Assembly (NCBI GenBank): GCA_963971285.1
Contig: OZ020258.1
Span: 372,001-436,000 of the forward strand
DNA from: Astropecten irregularis
Lineage: Eukaryota; Echinodermata; Asteroidea; Paxillosida; Astropectinidae
Direction of reading: 5' to 3'
DNA length: 64,000 nucleotides
The notes below the pieces were generated by a model that saw only the letters and a list, made by a program, of their open reading frames with translations, was not told the origin of the DNA and made no database searches. Shown here piece after piece: positions 36,343 to 51,300 of this stretch. The translations under genes were made by a program, and so were the position numbers. How positions within the stretch are numbered: position 1 is the first letter of the stretch; every line of letters begins with the position of its first letter.

Positions 36343-39300
36343 TTACATATTATGCTGAAGCCTCCAATCAGAGAACAGTCTATCTGCACGTGCATTGAAT
36401 GTCCTGAGACGAATGGATTCATATCGCTCTATGTCAGGATAGAAACGTAGACCAGTCAGTAGCTCAATGTCCTTGACTGGAGCTACGTGAGTCTCGATGA
36501 AATCTGGGGTCATCTGGAGTCAAGACAATTCAAAATGGAGAAAGTCAGAATTTATAGGAATCAATCATTTTACTTTCAAACGCAACATTTTGATCATCGT
36601 TTTAGATAAAGGTAATAGAAATACACTCAAATATTTTCGTCTGTTTTTGTCACGCAAGAAATTCGTTTTGCAGGTTCGCATATGACCCTTGCCTTATGAA
36701 GCATACGTATCTTCATGAATGAGAAACTACTGCCCTATCTTCAGTGTACACAAATAGCAAATAAAATTCATCTTCAAATTCATCTTCACAGGTAATGTCT
36801 TTATACCTGACATGTTTGGATGCCATCTTTGTTCTGTAAGATGAAGGAAAGGGGTTCCAACTTGGTGCAGTCAGCATCAGTGATAGATTTACCATCATTA
36901 CATCGATTAATGACAATGAAGAAATGAGACGGAACATACGTGTCTTGTAGTTTAGCTCTGCAATCAATACAAAGATCAAAATCAGAAAGATTACAACAAA
37001 ATAAATGAGGGATTTACTAGCTTTATACGTTAATTAATTATGAACTGGGGCCAATTTCATAGAGCTGCTTAAGCACAAAATTTGCTTAAGCATGAAAAGT
37101 CTACCTTGATCAAACAGGATTACCAGTTAACAAAATTCTCATGTGATGAGTGCTTTTGACAATTGTATTCGGCCATTGTTTGCTGATCATAACAACATTC
37201 AGAAGGAGTTTGGGCTGGCATACTGATTTTATTTATCAATGTTTTCGGTGCTTAAGCATTTTTTTTGCTCAAGCAGCTCTATGAAATTGGCCCCAGGTGG
37301 CAAAGCAATTGAATATTAAATGATGTTCAAATTGAGGGATGGGTATAATAAACCTTGACTACAGATGCATAGTATCTAATGGAAACTTATCAAATGGCAA
37401 AATATGAGATTGAACTCCTTGTACCGATCTAACACTAACTCACCCTTTCATTTGTAATGTCTGCATTGAATCTCTCAACCCATCAAAGTCATAGTCAAAG
37501 ATAGGACCAGTTACCACGTTAATACCATTGTATTCATCTGCCCAGATTGGTAGATGTACGTCAAAGAATCCACTCCAAAGATCTGAGGGGAAATTGTTTT
37601 AGAAAACAGGTGTACATGTATAAGATGATTTGCCAATGAATAAAGTATGATTTGATTGAATTTTCAACACTTCTCCAATGAAACATCATGGACAGCACAA
37701 AGGAGACAACAATAGAAAAACAATACAAAAAATCTCTTCCGACTGGAAAAAATGGATGTTTGAAGTTGACCTGTCCAACAAACACCATCCAAATTATGCT
37801 GTTAAATCGTGTGGAATAAAAAAGCAAATGTTTCCCAAAATGTCCCCAAAATCTCGTTTGCTGTTCTGAGATCTCAAACAATAAGATATTTCATATAACA
37901 GTGTTCACCCTGCATCTTCCTCTCGGAAAATATTGCCAACCTTAACCATGTGTTTGTCGTAATTTTCACTAAACCTGCAGCTGCACTACATAATAAAACA
38001 GAGCAAAATGTTATGACTTAATGTAGGAACTTACCTCGTATAAATCCTGTAAACTGAGGTACCATGTTGGATGTAATGAGTGAATCCATTTTACCATCCA
38101 GAGTCTCAGTCAAACCTGCAGGTAGATAATATTGCAAAAAGATAGAAAACATCAGCAGGAAACGACAGGAAGATAAACAAGTTACAGTCTCTTGGGCCTG
38201 CTTATACTTCTACTTGGATGCTGATAATATAAAGGAGATATAAAATTCGTGAGAAAACAAAATACTTCCATCTTGCAGTGAATACAACGTCGGTATACGG
38301 AAAATATGTTAGCATTTCATAGAAACTGCTTCAAACTGCTCATCAATCAAAATAAATTCCTGAAATGTAGAAAATGCTTAGAAGTAGAGAAGGCCTGTTG
38401 TTTCAAAGCATTTGAGAAAGATTCTACTGAGGTTGAAACGTCATGCACTCCTTACCCTGAGCAGAAAACGATCAATCTAGAGTTGGTACAACGGTATGGG
38501 CCCATTGGGTCATTGGCTCTAATACTTGCCTAACTCTATACAATAATATGTCATAATTCTATAATTTTTATATTTGATGTGCATTTTTAAAGTTTTATTT
38601 GTATTTACTGTGATTTTAAAATTGCACCTTTGTGTACGGTATGTTTTGTATTATCATGATGAATAAATTGGATTGGATTGGATTGGATTGAATATATAAT
38701 TGATGAGGAAATTTACACCTGAAGTTCGTGAGAAATGAGACATTGTTATACCTGGTGAGTAGAGATATCCTTTGGTCACGTTGCTCATATCTCCACTGGC
38801 CATCTCATAATTACTGCAATTTGGTGTCATTGCAGATGGTATACGTACATCAGGCCGTGTGCAATTAGATACCATTGGTGCTGTGTCTCTATTCTATATG
38901 GGAATATAACAATTAATCTTGAACTTACTCACTGTTAAACAGCAATGTCTTTGATGTCCATTCTGTCCATGTGTTTTCGGACTTGTAAATATTTAAAATT
39001 TTCATTCATTACATTATTTTGATTGTTATTTCTTGTGAAGCGAAGCGAGAATGTATGTATGTGATGCATTATATAAACACTTCGGTATAATTATTATTAT
39101 TCCTTATATGTAAAAGGACTTCAATTCGATATACATTTAAAAAATAGCATTATGGCCCCTGGCCGTCAGAAATTATTATAAAATAGAAATATTCATCTCT
39201 GACCGATTTAATTATTACCCAAATGATCTGGGATTGATTTCACGAAGCCCTACGATCGATCGTAATTCGAGGTATGAAGGACGGTATTCTAAATAGGGCT

Positions 39301-42300
39301 GTAATGCATCATAAGTCCTATGATTGATAGTAAGTTACGATGAGTTTGGTGAAATCGACCCCAGGATTACACACTTAAATTCGGTTTTGAGAATCGAAGA
39401 CTCACCGTTTTCTTGTCCATAGTGAATGTTGCATAGAGTGGCATTTTCAGTTCATGATCATAAGCTGTGATGTAATCAGTCTGAATCAGATCACAGTAAT
39501 CTGTCTTGAAGTTCACCTCAGGCATACCGAACGGTGCATGTTTGGATCTCGCCGCAGTTTCTATACACAAACCAGGAAGGTTAAAGAAATGACATTGGTA
39601 AATAAAGACCTTCAAGACAGATTTCATTGGGAAAACCAGATTAATAAATTGACGACAAATGGTTTTCTTTTATATAAATAAACCCATGTTGGCCTTGGTG
39701 CAGAATACAATCAATATAACCGTAACTTTTATTAGAGATAATTGCATTTTGTCCATGATTGTATGAATTAAAAAAACACACATGATTAAGAATAACAATA
39801 ACAACACTTTAAATTGCGATTTAACTCTCTTTTATTTTCATTTGAATTCCATCATTGTATTCAATAATTTACGACAAAAAGTGGCTCCTTACGTTCGCTA
39901 TCAGACAAATTCAATTTCTTGTCAAAATCAGCAATAGTCTCAGTCGTTCCATCCTGCAGAGGACGAAATCAAATACAGGCAGAGTTATGAATCATGCATC
40001 AAGTAAACGTCTCAAATTAGTTTTACAATCCAAAAAAGTCACAGCGCAATACGACTTTGAATGATACTAAACAATACTGCAAGATTGGAACTCACTGGTA
40101 GTCCGCTGCACATACACATGGACGTGTCACCATTTAATCTATCCATGTAGTCTTGGTCGGAGGCTGGGAAAGGACACATGAGTGAGACTGAGACATTGGA
40201 CATGTCTTTAGGAGGTAGAGTTGGTGGATGATGGAGCATATGATGTAAACTACCAGGCTCACCATCATTGGGAGGAGGGGTAATCTCTAAAACATCTGCA
40301 AAAGATATAAAGCCAGAAAATACGGTCTGAACAAAACGATAGGATATAATTTCACAGTAGGGCCTAAAGGAAAGAAACAAAAGACCTACATGTATACCTA
40401 TGGAGACCAACTCATGGGAAGCGCAGACGTAGTCGGCCTAAAACTACATGGAAAGATGTCATTCAGAGAGATCTCTCACTCCTACACTGGGTGGTCAGTT
40501 GAAGATGCAGAAGTGGCAGCTCAAGACCGGTCCATTTAGAAACAATGGTTAAGTACTCACCACACATTAGGTTCATCAATTCTAAGTTGTGGAATGGTTC
40601 TACTTCAAAGTTGGCTTTGAAAGACGGGCCATAAGATACAAACAGGGCCTGTGTGTAGTGAAAAAAAAATATCAAGCAATTACGAGATAACAGTTACCAG
40701 AAGATATTCTTTTCAAAGATGCCTCACACAATAATTACAAAATATACCTTCTAATGCGCTTGTCAAATCAGCAGTCCACCACAATGACCAACTGACTTAA
40801 TTCATGTGGATTTACACTATTTGTCTCATTATGTTCGCTATCAGTACTCATTGGTATAGGTTTGTGTAGCTACCGATATTAAGCCAAACATGAATGTCAT
40901 CTCTACCAATCATAATAAGGGATTATAATGAACGATGATGTAAATTATCTAGATTATTAAATTGTTAAATGGAAAATATAAGAACAAATCTTTCAAGAAT
41001 GATCCATTGAACAATGTTCAAGTCAGATTTTGTCATTCTTGAGACGGAACACTTGCTACTTACTCTCATCTGATCTGCCTTGATATTGTCATATCCATGT
41101 CCCCCACCATCACATCCACCTGATGGCCCACTGTAAGAAGAAGAAGAAGAAGAAGAAGTATAAGACACTCATCTCTATTGTTTCTTTGTAATCGTTCTCA
41201 ACAAGAGTCATTATTCCATAAAGTATTATTCTCCTTTTCTAAAAACTGTCCCAGGCTTTGAAGTCTGAATTTTGAAACAGATTTAGGGTAAATGGCAGTG
41301 TTACATAGTACGAGAAAGATACTTTCTAATTGTGACAATATCTTCAGTTTTCAGTCTTTATTCTTTAATAATAGAAAAAGTTATTTGGGTAAAATTTAGT
41401 CATTTAATGACTACCTAGAGGTTTGGAGGTTTCGAAGATTTTAAGAAAGATGGATCTTACTTGGATATGGTGAAGCCTTGCTCCACTGCGATGAGGGTTT
41501 CTTCAATACGTACATTATTCATATAATGCCATCTTTTGGGTGCGTCTGTCTTCACGTAAGCAACCGAACCAGGACTTATGCACTAAATAAAGTCAAAAAC
41601 CAAGACAAACAATTGTACTGATGGTTTCTCTACCGTTTGATGTTAGGACTCATTTCAGTACATTACCAGAAACATGGATGAGATTAAGCCATATTTCAAA
41701 ATTGCTTAAACTAGAATTCATTGTCGACTGCTCACCTTCAGGTGCTCAACAATGTCAGCCGGTTCACTGATCTCAGCTGAAATAAAAAGAAAAATCGAGT
41801 ATAAACGACTTGTATCTGTTAAAGGTAGTATCATACTTTGGAAGCATAGCGAAATCTTCACAGATTTACATATAACTTACAGGGTATAAAGATGGTGATG
41901 GTATAGAAACATACCGTTACATTGTTCTGCCTGAAATGCTGTTTTTATCCAGAAAAGAGTAGAACCAGTGAAAAAAAATTATTTTTAATCTTTTAAATAC
42001 TGTGGCCATTTTTCACTGTTTTCTCAAAAAGTGACCACCGTATGCGAGTGAAATTTTCACAGATGACCGTTACTGTATCTTCCTTGATATGTTTGCCCAT
42101 GAATCTGTATTATTTTCTTTGACAAAAGCCAAAGTATGAAATAACCTTTAAGGAAAAATACCCATATACAGCTTATGGTAAAGTTCAAATCCTTTTGATA
42201 AAAAAACTGACGAAAACAAGTTTCAAAATCAGTAAATAAAATAAATCTCCAAATATAGGTCTATCGTCAATTAACTGTGATCTTGGGTGATCACCTGAGG

Positions 42301-45300
42301 AACAATAATTGCTGATAGGAAAAAGAATGCCTGGGAAACGAGGAAAAATTTAGTAAATTTTGACTAATTATATAAACAGTTTTACCCACCGCTACTCTTA
42401 GGATCATATCTCATCATAGTGCCTCCTGAACTCCTTGAGTAATAATCACCGGTAGTAATGTACTACAACAGACAAAACAAAATATGCATATCATGAATAA
42501 ATTTGCATAATTAGATACCTTGTAATGCATACAGTCACAGAATACTTAAAAAAAATTGAGATTCTCTATTAATATTTCACACTGCTTTGTGGTGAAGGCC
42601 GTTACGTGTTAATTTCTTAGAATACTGGGTAATATTAACGGTGCATGCTAATTTCCTCAGTGCTCTAGTTTGAAAATGTACTCATTGCTTTTGTATTCGA
42701 ATTTTACCCGTACTCGGGCTCTGAAAAACTCGAACTCGTTTTTTTGGCCCAGGACTCGGCACTGTGTGTACTCGGACAACTTGGTACTCAAAATTTGGCA
42801 CAACAATGGACACACCGACCTTTTTATATACTTACATCTTGGAGCTTGATGTTGAGATCACATGATCTATTAGCCATTCCGTGATCAGCTAAGATGATAA
42901 CATTGGTACAATTTTCCATGTTTACCTCAGTAATAGCATTCATCAGATCACCAATATAAGAATCAACCACAGTTATCATATCATTTTCCTAAGCAAATAA
43001 GAAGAAATTCGGAAATTTATTGCAAAATATTTCTCGGTATAAGCACAACCTAGTGTTCAAATTATGAAGCAACCTTCCACCAACTCCAAGTATCTTTCTC
43101 CAAGTAATTTTGAACGGAAATCTTCAAAGAGAGTGAAAGTGTCAGTGTTCTCCTTCAAAAACCGTGAACATGATTAATCAGGGAATGAAATCACAAACTT
43201 GAGCTTCTGTGAACTGTCCATGCAGCTATTTTAATGTATACAGTTCGGTTGATAGAAAATCTGCTGAATATTTCGGGTTTCAATAACAACGCAATAGCAC
43301 CCAAAGTGTCACACAGTTTTGAAAGTTATTTCCAGCACACTCAGTGGACATATTGGCATGTTAATTCTAGATTGATGTGGCTCTCTATACTAATTTCCCA
43401 GTGAAATGTCAGAAATGTACAAACCTCTTTGGAATCAGGGCCATAGTCGTGACCAGTGTGGTCTGGTTCATCAAAATATAAAGTGATGAAATCGGGCCTG
43501 CAGAGGACAGAATCAGTACAGAGAAACTAAGAGGTGAAACTGATTTGAAACTAAAACTACAGGTCTTCGTTTTAGTTGCTCTTGAATTAGTTTGGCCACT
43601 GGGATTCACAATTCACATGTTAGACTAACTTATGGATATATATAGGCCTACATATCTTGAGAATATTTCAGAAACTTGAATGGAACAATATTTAACCAAC
43701 AGACTTCTAGCAATTTAAATGAGATTATTATTTGTTGTTATTTTTATTACATATATTATAATTCAGCGAAAAACTTTAATTGAAATAAACGAAAATAAGT
43801 AGCATCGTTTCTTGATATTTTGTAGACTTGTCCCTTAAAATCGATACTATAAGTTGAGTCAAGTTACCTGCTTTCATTAGGAAGTTGCAGCCATTCTTTA
43901 ATCTTGTTGATTTTTGTTTCTGGTGATGTGCTCCTGTAATCATACAAAATACAAGTTGAATGTTAAACAAAATACTAGAATAGTACTTCAGATGATGTCC
44001 TGATCAACTGAACAAATTGTAATATGGTATCATTGATGTGAAATTTGACAGAATTGTGATTGTTGGAGCTTACCCGTCATAGGGGAAATAATAATCCGGT
44101 CGCATTCCTGGAGGAAAAAAAAGAACAAAAACCTCTCTTCTGAACATAAATTATGACATTCTTTCCTCAGTGAACTTCTATATCTTAGAGCAAAATGTTT
44201 ACATTGTACCACGTTATTTTATATGAAACTAACGAAAGAATAGGTTTGATTTGTTGTTGATAATGAATTTAATACATGCATTTCAACATCACAATTTTAC
44301 ATTTTACACACGCAAACTTCTCAATATTCTTTCTTATGGATAATGATTTGGACCAAATGAAAGATAATGACAATACCTTGAATCTCAACATCAGAACCGA
44401 CCCAGAAATAACATCCAGTTGTTAAACCTTGTTTCATGGCGGTATTCCAAATCTGAAAGAAATCATGTAAAGAAAGAAAAAGATATGCTAAAGCCTTTCG
44501 AGCTCATCTAGACCAAGTCCCGAGCCACAGCACAAGTCTAAACCCATTACCATCATTTCCAATCCAAAGCCCAAATCAGAGGCCTAGCACAAGAACAGGC
44601 ACATGCCCAAACACGAGTCCCTGAGACCAAGTCCCAAGTCAGGCAAATCTAAGCCCATTCAGCCCAAACCTAAACCCATTACCATCAATCCCAATCCCTG
44701 CAAGCCCAAGCTCAATCCAGAGCCCAAGCTCAATCCAGAGCCCAAGCTCAACCCAGATCCCAAGCTCAACCCAGATCCCAAGCTCAATCCAGAGCCCAAG
44801 CTCAATCCAGAGCCCAAGCTCAACCCAGAGCCCAAGCTCAATCCAGAGCCCAAGCTCAACCCAGATCCCAAGCTCAATCCAGAGCCCAAGCTCAATCCAG
44901 AGCCCAAGCTCAACCCAGAGCCCAAGCTCAATCCAGAGCCCAAGCTCAACCCAGAGCCCAAGCTCAATCCAGAGCCCAAGCTCAATCCAGAGCCCAAGCC
45001 CAAGCCAAAACCAAAGCCCAATCCCAAGCCAAGCCAAGCCAATGGAATCCCAAGTTCAAGCCATAATTTTGAACAGGGCCTTAATAATTATAAAACAATG
45101 TATGATCTTTGTTGGGCAACAAATTAGTTAGGATGAGACTCACCGGTTCACCTCCCCACCAGTAGCTGTTGTCTTTCTCTGGTCCTGACAGTGAGAAGGC
45201 TTTATTTAGCTCAGGGTCGTACATGTTGTTGCCAATAATCCCATGATGCTCTGGTAAAAGGCCCTATGACAGAATGATATCAAGACAGACATAAGGTATG

Positions 45301-48300
45301 AAGTTTCATTGGAGAAAATGGAGAGAAAATCTTCATGGAGGGCAGACCCTGTAGGAGTTTAAAGACTATAACTTGAGTGACTCTCTTAAGAATCTTGAGC
45401 AAATCTTACAGCATGAATGAATGTTCTCGATATGCATTTTAAATACATAGCAATAGCAGTGCTCATTTACGTCGGTCAATAATTTGCATCTAAATTTTTC
45501 ATCTAATTCTTTTTCCACAATTGCATTACATGAAGCACAGTCTTGACATATTCATAACACATTATCACATTATCTCATGTTTATGAACTCACCGTAACAA
45601 TGCTGTAATGATTGGGAAAGGTCAGAGTTGGAAATGTTGGAAACATGAAAGGAGTACGTGTGCCACATTCACCTGATAAATAGGGAGACAAGATACAACA
45701 AAATGGTAACAATTATATCATGAAGAACTGCCATAAAATAAAATGTAAGATGGATTAAATTTGCTTAACTTCAAAAGAGTAAATAGGTCAGTTATGGGAC
45801 CTCCCATCACTGGATGAATGTAAAATCAATTACAGGTATCAGTAGATTTGAAGATATTATTTTGAGGCCACCAATCTCATGTTTGCATGAAGAGCGAATT
45901 ATATGTTAAAAGTCGAAATGCTCAATTCAACGGATTTCAATTCAACCCACAAAAAGAACTCTAAGTATATGAAAATATTTATCAATACATTGTACAAGTA
46001 ATAAACCGTGCTGCAACCTGCTCATCAGCCAAATTAATGACCTGAAATTTATTAAATGCTTGGAGTTAGGAGGGCCTGATGAGTTTCGATCCTAACAGAT
46101 TCTATAAAAGATACAGATCCTGCTAGGATCGAAACGAGTCAGGCCCTCCTAACTCTAAGCAAATATATGCATCAATTAGACAATCAACATTCACATCTGT
46201 TTAAAATCTGCTTTCTCTTGTCCCAGAACTTATTCAATAGTTTATCTTTGACATTTGAAAACATGTTATTGAACTTACTGAGTCTCTTGAGGTTGGGAGT
46301 GATACCTCTTTGCAGGAAGTCATATCTGAATCCATCAAGTGACACCAGGATCAGAGGAGGTCTATCAACACTGAAATCAAAGAACACAAATTCACACTTT
46401 TTATTTTACAACTTTTAGCCTAAGATAGCTGTAAATTTGCACAATATTCCTGAAAATTGTAGTTATGTAGTTATTCTCCTAGTTCTTCTTTAAAGGTTTT
46501 ATCATACTTTGGTAGCATACCAGAAAAGAGTAAATCCAGTGACCAAAATTATTTGTGATCTTTTAAAGATAAAAAATAAAAGAGAAAAGACTTTCACAGT
46601 TTTCTCAAAAAGTGGGCATCATATGGGACTGACATTTTCACAGATGACTGTTACTGTATCTGTCTTGATACTTTTTCCATGAATCTGTATTTAAAAATAC
46701 CAAATATACAAAAACCAAAGTATGATATTACCTTTAAGTGCTGCCCTAATTTTCTTGATCACAATATTTCTGAGAGATGTGTAACATTAGACAAGTTCAA
46801 AGTATAATATTTACCCATCGGGGCACTGTGGAGCCTGTTCAGCAAAGCAGGGTGTGCCTAGCCAAGGTCTATCTATAAACATGAGCAAACATAAATGATA
46901 AGATTTATTCTAGGGTACAATCTTTATTCTTCTGGTAAATTATACCTCTAGATTTTGAGACTGGTGATGTTGTGGAGGTCAGCATAACAAACTGTAAACT
47001 GATAACTCTGGAAATAAAACAAATGTCTCTACATAAATACATACAGTGATCAAAAACAGTTTTATAGGGGGGGGGTAAGAATGTGCACAGTATGCCTAAT
47101 AAAAAGAATATATTTGACAAAATATAAAAAGCCATTCAGTGTCGCATGGCAACATACATCATATCTTTCAAGTAGCTAAAGAATAGAGATAATAATGTTT
47201 GTAGTGCAGAAGCTTTAGCAATCAAAACTTAACTGCTTTACTGGTTTTATGATATTTTTATCGCAAAGTGATGATGATATTCGTACCAGGCTCCGGGTTG
47301 GGTGTTGAGGGCTTGCTAGTCACGGGCTTGCTAGTCACCTGCTTGCCAGGGGTAGAGGGCTTTGGAGCAGCTGTAGTCTCCTCTCCAGGCTTATGTGGAG
47401 TGGTATCATCTCCAGGCTTTTGTGGTTCAGCTGTTGTTTTGACTGGTGCACTGCCGTACCAAATGCCATACCCTATGCCAATACCAATACCAACGCCACA
47501 CAAAACAGCTACTACCTATAGACATGTTAAAACAGAGACCATTGAAATTGTACAGGCAAGTTAAGCTTATGGTTTTGACCATCACAGAGTAGGCTTGCTG
47601 AGGATATGGATTTCTTGAGTATCAAGGTTTCATAATTTTCATTCCCACCTGCCATGTTGACATAAAACAAGCCTGGTTTAAGTAGTTCATGAATATGCAA
47701 AAGATTGAAAAGCCACTATTTGACTGAAGAGCCATATGAGGGACAACTCTTTATCGAGTTGTCTTCCACTCTTTTAGAGTGAAGTTTGCATCGTTTGGAG
47801 TGATTTTTCACTCTGGCCCAGAGTGAAAAGAACTCCAAAAGAGTGAATATCCACCACTCTTTTTCAAGAGTCATTATGAAGGACAACTCGATTTTATACG
47901 AGTGGTATTTTTCACTCTTTTGCATTTAGAGAGATAAAGTTTCATTTAGGTAAAAGGTCCAGACAAAGTTATGCTTGGCATCAAATCAATTCAGCTTAAT
48001 TCATACTCACCGAAACAAAGACGTGCTTTGCTGTTACTTCACTCTGTTAATTCAAAAACAAATAAAATACAACAGATCAAAATAATGTGCCAAATGGAAA
48101 AAAAATTGTTTAAGTTTGGGGTCAAACGAGAACATTATGCGGCCCTTTAGTGAGCTGCTTTCATTAAAGTTGAAAATGGATTGCATAATGTAGTGTGTAT
48201 TTTCACGTGCAAGTTGTTCTTCATTTGATGTAAACTTGGCAAGACTATGATTCATATAGTCCAAGGGTTTGAAGCATGATGATTTCTTTAACTTAGTAAG

Positions 48301-51300
48301 TAATTGGGATGATCATGATGATGGGAAATTAAAACGAGGAAAAAACATTTGACAAACATGGACGGAAAACACCAAGTGATAATTTTTTTATGTCATTTAA
48401 GTTTTGTATTCAATATTAACAGAGAGTGACCTTTCCGTGTAAAGGAATGCACCGAACTAGGTCCAAATTGACCAGTGAGAAAACGAGTAAGAATCTGTAA
48501 CGTTAGGCCAACAGTCTAAAGTTTTCAATTTAACATTCTTTACGTTGTCCCGTGGAAAGCACAACACTCACTCACTGAACGCAGACTATCATGCGAAACG
48601 TTTACAATTAGGCCTAAGCTTTGGTGTGAATTCTTACCTTTGAGCTTTTTTCGTACGTAAATTCCACTTCGTCCTCAGCCAAATTTACTCTCGACTTGGA
48701 AGAGAAAAATGGAAGAAAAATCAATTTTAATTGAATGCTGGAACTCACTGCACGACGTGAACAACTTGACTACCATTTTGACCATGTGGTGCCGTGACTA
48801 GTACCTAGAAGCACACACTGCGCCATTGTCGATCTGACAACAGAAGTACAGGCACCAGACTAACTGAAAGTCAGGTTGCGCAAAACGTTCGCCTTTTCAC
48901 CCAAGGTGCGCATGATGCAATAACTTCTGGCCAATGAAAGATGTGTTGCCATCGGTGGGCGTGGACAGGTTGTGAGTGAATTTATGAATGGGTGGTTGGC
49001 TGAATAGGCCTTCATTATACTCCATTCTGGCACGCACGGTGGCGTAATTAACTATGTAGGGGCAGTGTATTTACGGCTCTGTGTAGGGGCAAATTTCTAG
49101 GGATCGCAGGTATACTCAGCCCATGCAATTGCATTGCATGCATGGATTCATCATCAGTTTGGCATTGGTTTCCATTCTTTCAACATTTTCATTTGAAATG
49201 GAGGGAGGGTGATATGGGGGGGGGGGGGGGGGGGTCACCAGGGGAGCAGACGTACAGCTAGGGGAGGGGTGTATTGTGTCCCCCCCCCCTTAAATAAGTC
49301 ATGACACGTCGTACCCTGGAAAATGTTCAGATCAAGGTTTGATCTGAGAAAGCTTCTTAGTACTTGCTGAATTTACCAGCTCAACAGTCAAAACTGAACA
49401 CAATAACAGTGCACGTATACGTGATTTTTTCCATAGCCTATGCTTCTATACCGTGTAATTTATTATTGGCTACAGGATAAACGTGCCCATCACGTGAACG
49501 GCACTGGACCAATAAAATAAAGATATATTTACCGTCATAATTCCTTTATCTTGTCATGCAATTCGTGTCAGATGAAAGGTTCCCTGTGTGGCTTCTAGCT
49601 ATAGGGTATCATATACCAAAAATAAAAGTAGATGGCACAAAATAAAAACTTTGAAGAAGTTTAAAAACGTAACAGATATCAAGAAAATCTGAGAAAAAAC
49701 TAAGATTATTTATTAAGTGCTCATTAGCTGTTCAGTATATGTTACAACCCACCGTCATACAGGTATCATAATAAAAGAATCAGGAGCCAATTTCATAGAG
49801 CTGAATAAGCAAAACAAATGCTTTAGCATAAAAAAGTCTTCCTTGATCAAACACTATATAGGATTACCAACCAAATTGTCATGTGAAGTTTATACTAGAA
49901 CCTAATTTTGTTTGTACTACTTGACTTGTATTTGGCGATTGTTTGCTGAGCATAACATTCACAAGGCGTTTTAGCGGGCATGCTGATTTTATTCACCAAT
50001 GTGTTTGGTGCTTAATCAAATCTTGGTGCTTAAGCAGCCCTACGAAATTGGCCCCTGGTTACAGGTTAAATTCCTTGCCCCAATAAAATCCCCATAAATC
50101 GATTTGGCGCTCAGATTATGCTTTTCAAGGTTTATGACAATACGGGCTGCCCTTGAAGGGCATACAAGCTTGGGTCAGTATACGTTCTACCTCTTCATCA
50201 AGATAATTATGAGTGGCAGTGCAAAAAATATCAACTTACATTTCATTTGCAAAGTAAACTAAGGTGGAAAAACATTTACATATCACATCTTGGGTTGACA
50301 GGCCTTGATATAATCATAGGGGTTCCTCCATGCATGATATTATACCGATCATGTGTCACGGTAGGGATCAGTGCAGTAGAGGTGTGACCTTTAGGTTGAC
50401 CCACTGGCCAGTTCTAAAAGGTACTATCATACTTTGGTAGCATGCCGAAACAGAAATCTTCACAGATTTACCTATGGGTATTAAAATTGTGATGGTAGAA
50501 ATATAAAGACAGCGTTCCTGCCCGAAATGCTGTATTCATCCAGAAAAGAGTAAAACCAATGACCAAAAGCAATTTTGATCTTTTAAAGATAAACAATAAC
50601 GGTGAAAAGATTTAACAAGTACTGCATGTGGTCGTTTTTCACTGTTTTCGTAAAAGGTGGGCAGCACAGTATATGGGACTGAAATTTTCACAGATGACTG
50701 TTACTGTATAGCCCTTGATATTTTTGCCCTTTGCATTTCTTTGACAAAAACCAAAATATGATATTACCTTAAAGGCCGAGTGCAATTTCAGAATCACAGT
50801 GTGTTTATTATGTCTTTCAATTCATAATTTTCATATGAAATAATAATTACATGGTGTTTACTCAAACCGTAGAACTGGCTGGATAAAATTCTACTGCACC
50901 GGTCCTCACACAAGGTATAGTGATCGAGGGTTTACGTTTAACTAATATAGTACACTGAGAAGTTCTCTGGAATCACAGGCAGTGACTAAACAATGATGTT
51001 TTTTGGTCCAAGACTTACCCAGTTAAAGCAGTCCTCTGATGGTTTTTCCCAGACCAGTAACCGGAGATGACTCAAATTAATTCAGTCCTTCAGATGCCGC
51101 ATCAAATCAATTGGATAAAACGATGACGGATGAAACACATAAAGTGCCTGTGATCATTGCTGTGACGCCAGTGACCTGTAGGCCTACCGCACGACTTGAT
51201 TTAAAGATTAGATTAAGTCAAGGAATATACACACACTTATATTATAATGCTGTGATACTATACGACTAGTCTTTACTCAAGCCAATGTTTGTCAATATCA

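Noticed and set aside
44603..45127. Long plus-strand reading frame of PKLNPE-type repeats, and two minus-strand frames over the same span
   Set aside because: It is a translated 18-bp minisatellite inside an ENPP-B intron. There is no unique sequence of coding character, and several frames are open for the same trivial reason.
48760..48790. ATG-led [12 protein letters not shown] as the ENPP-B first exon
   Set aside because: Its GTGAGT donor leaves phase 1, which reads into a stop in the next exon, and the intron would be only about 55 bp.
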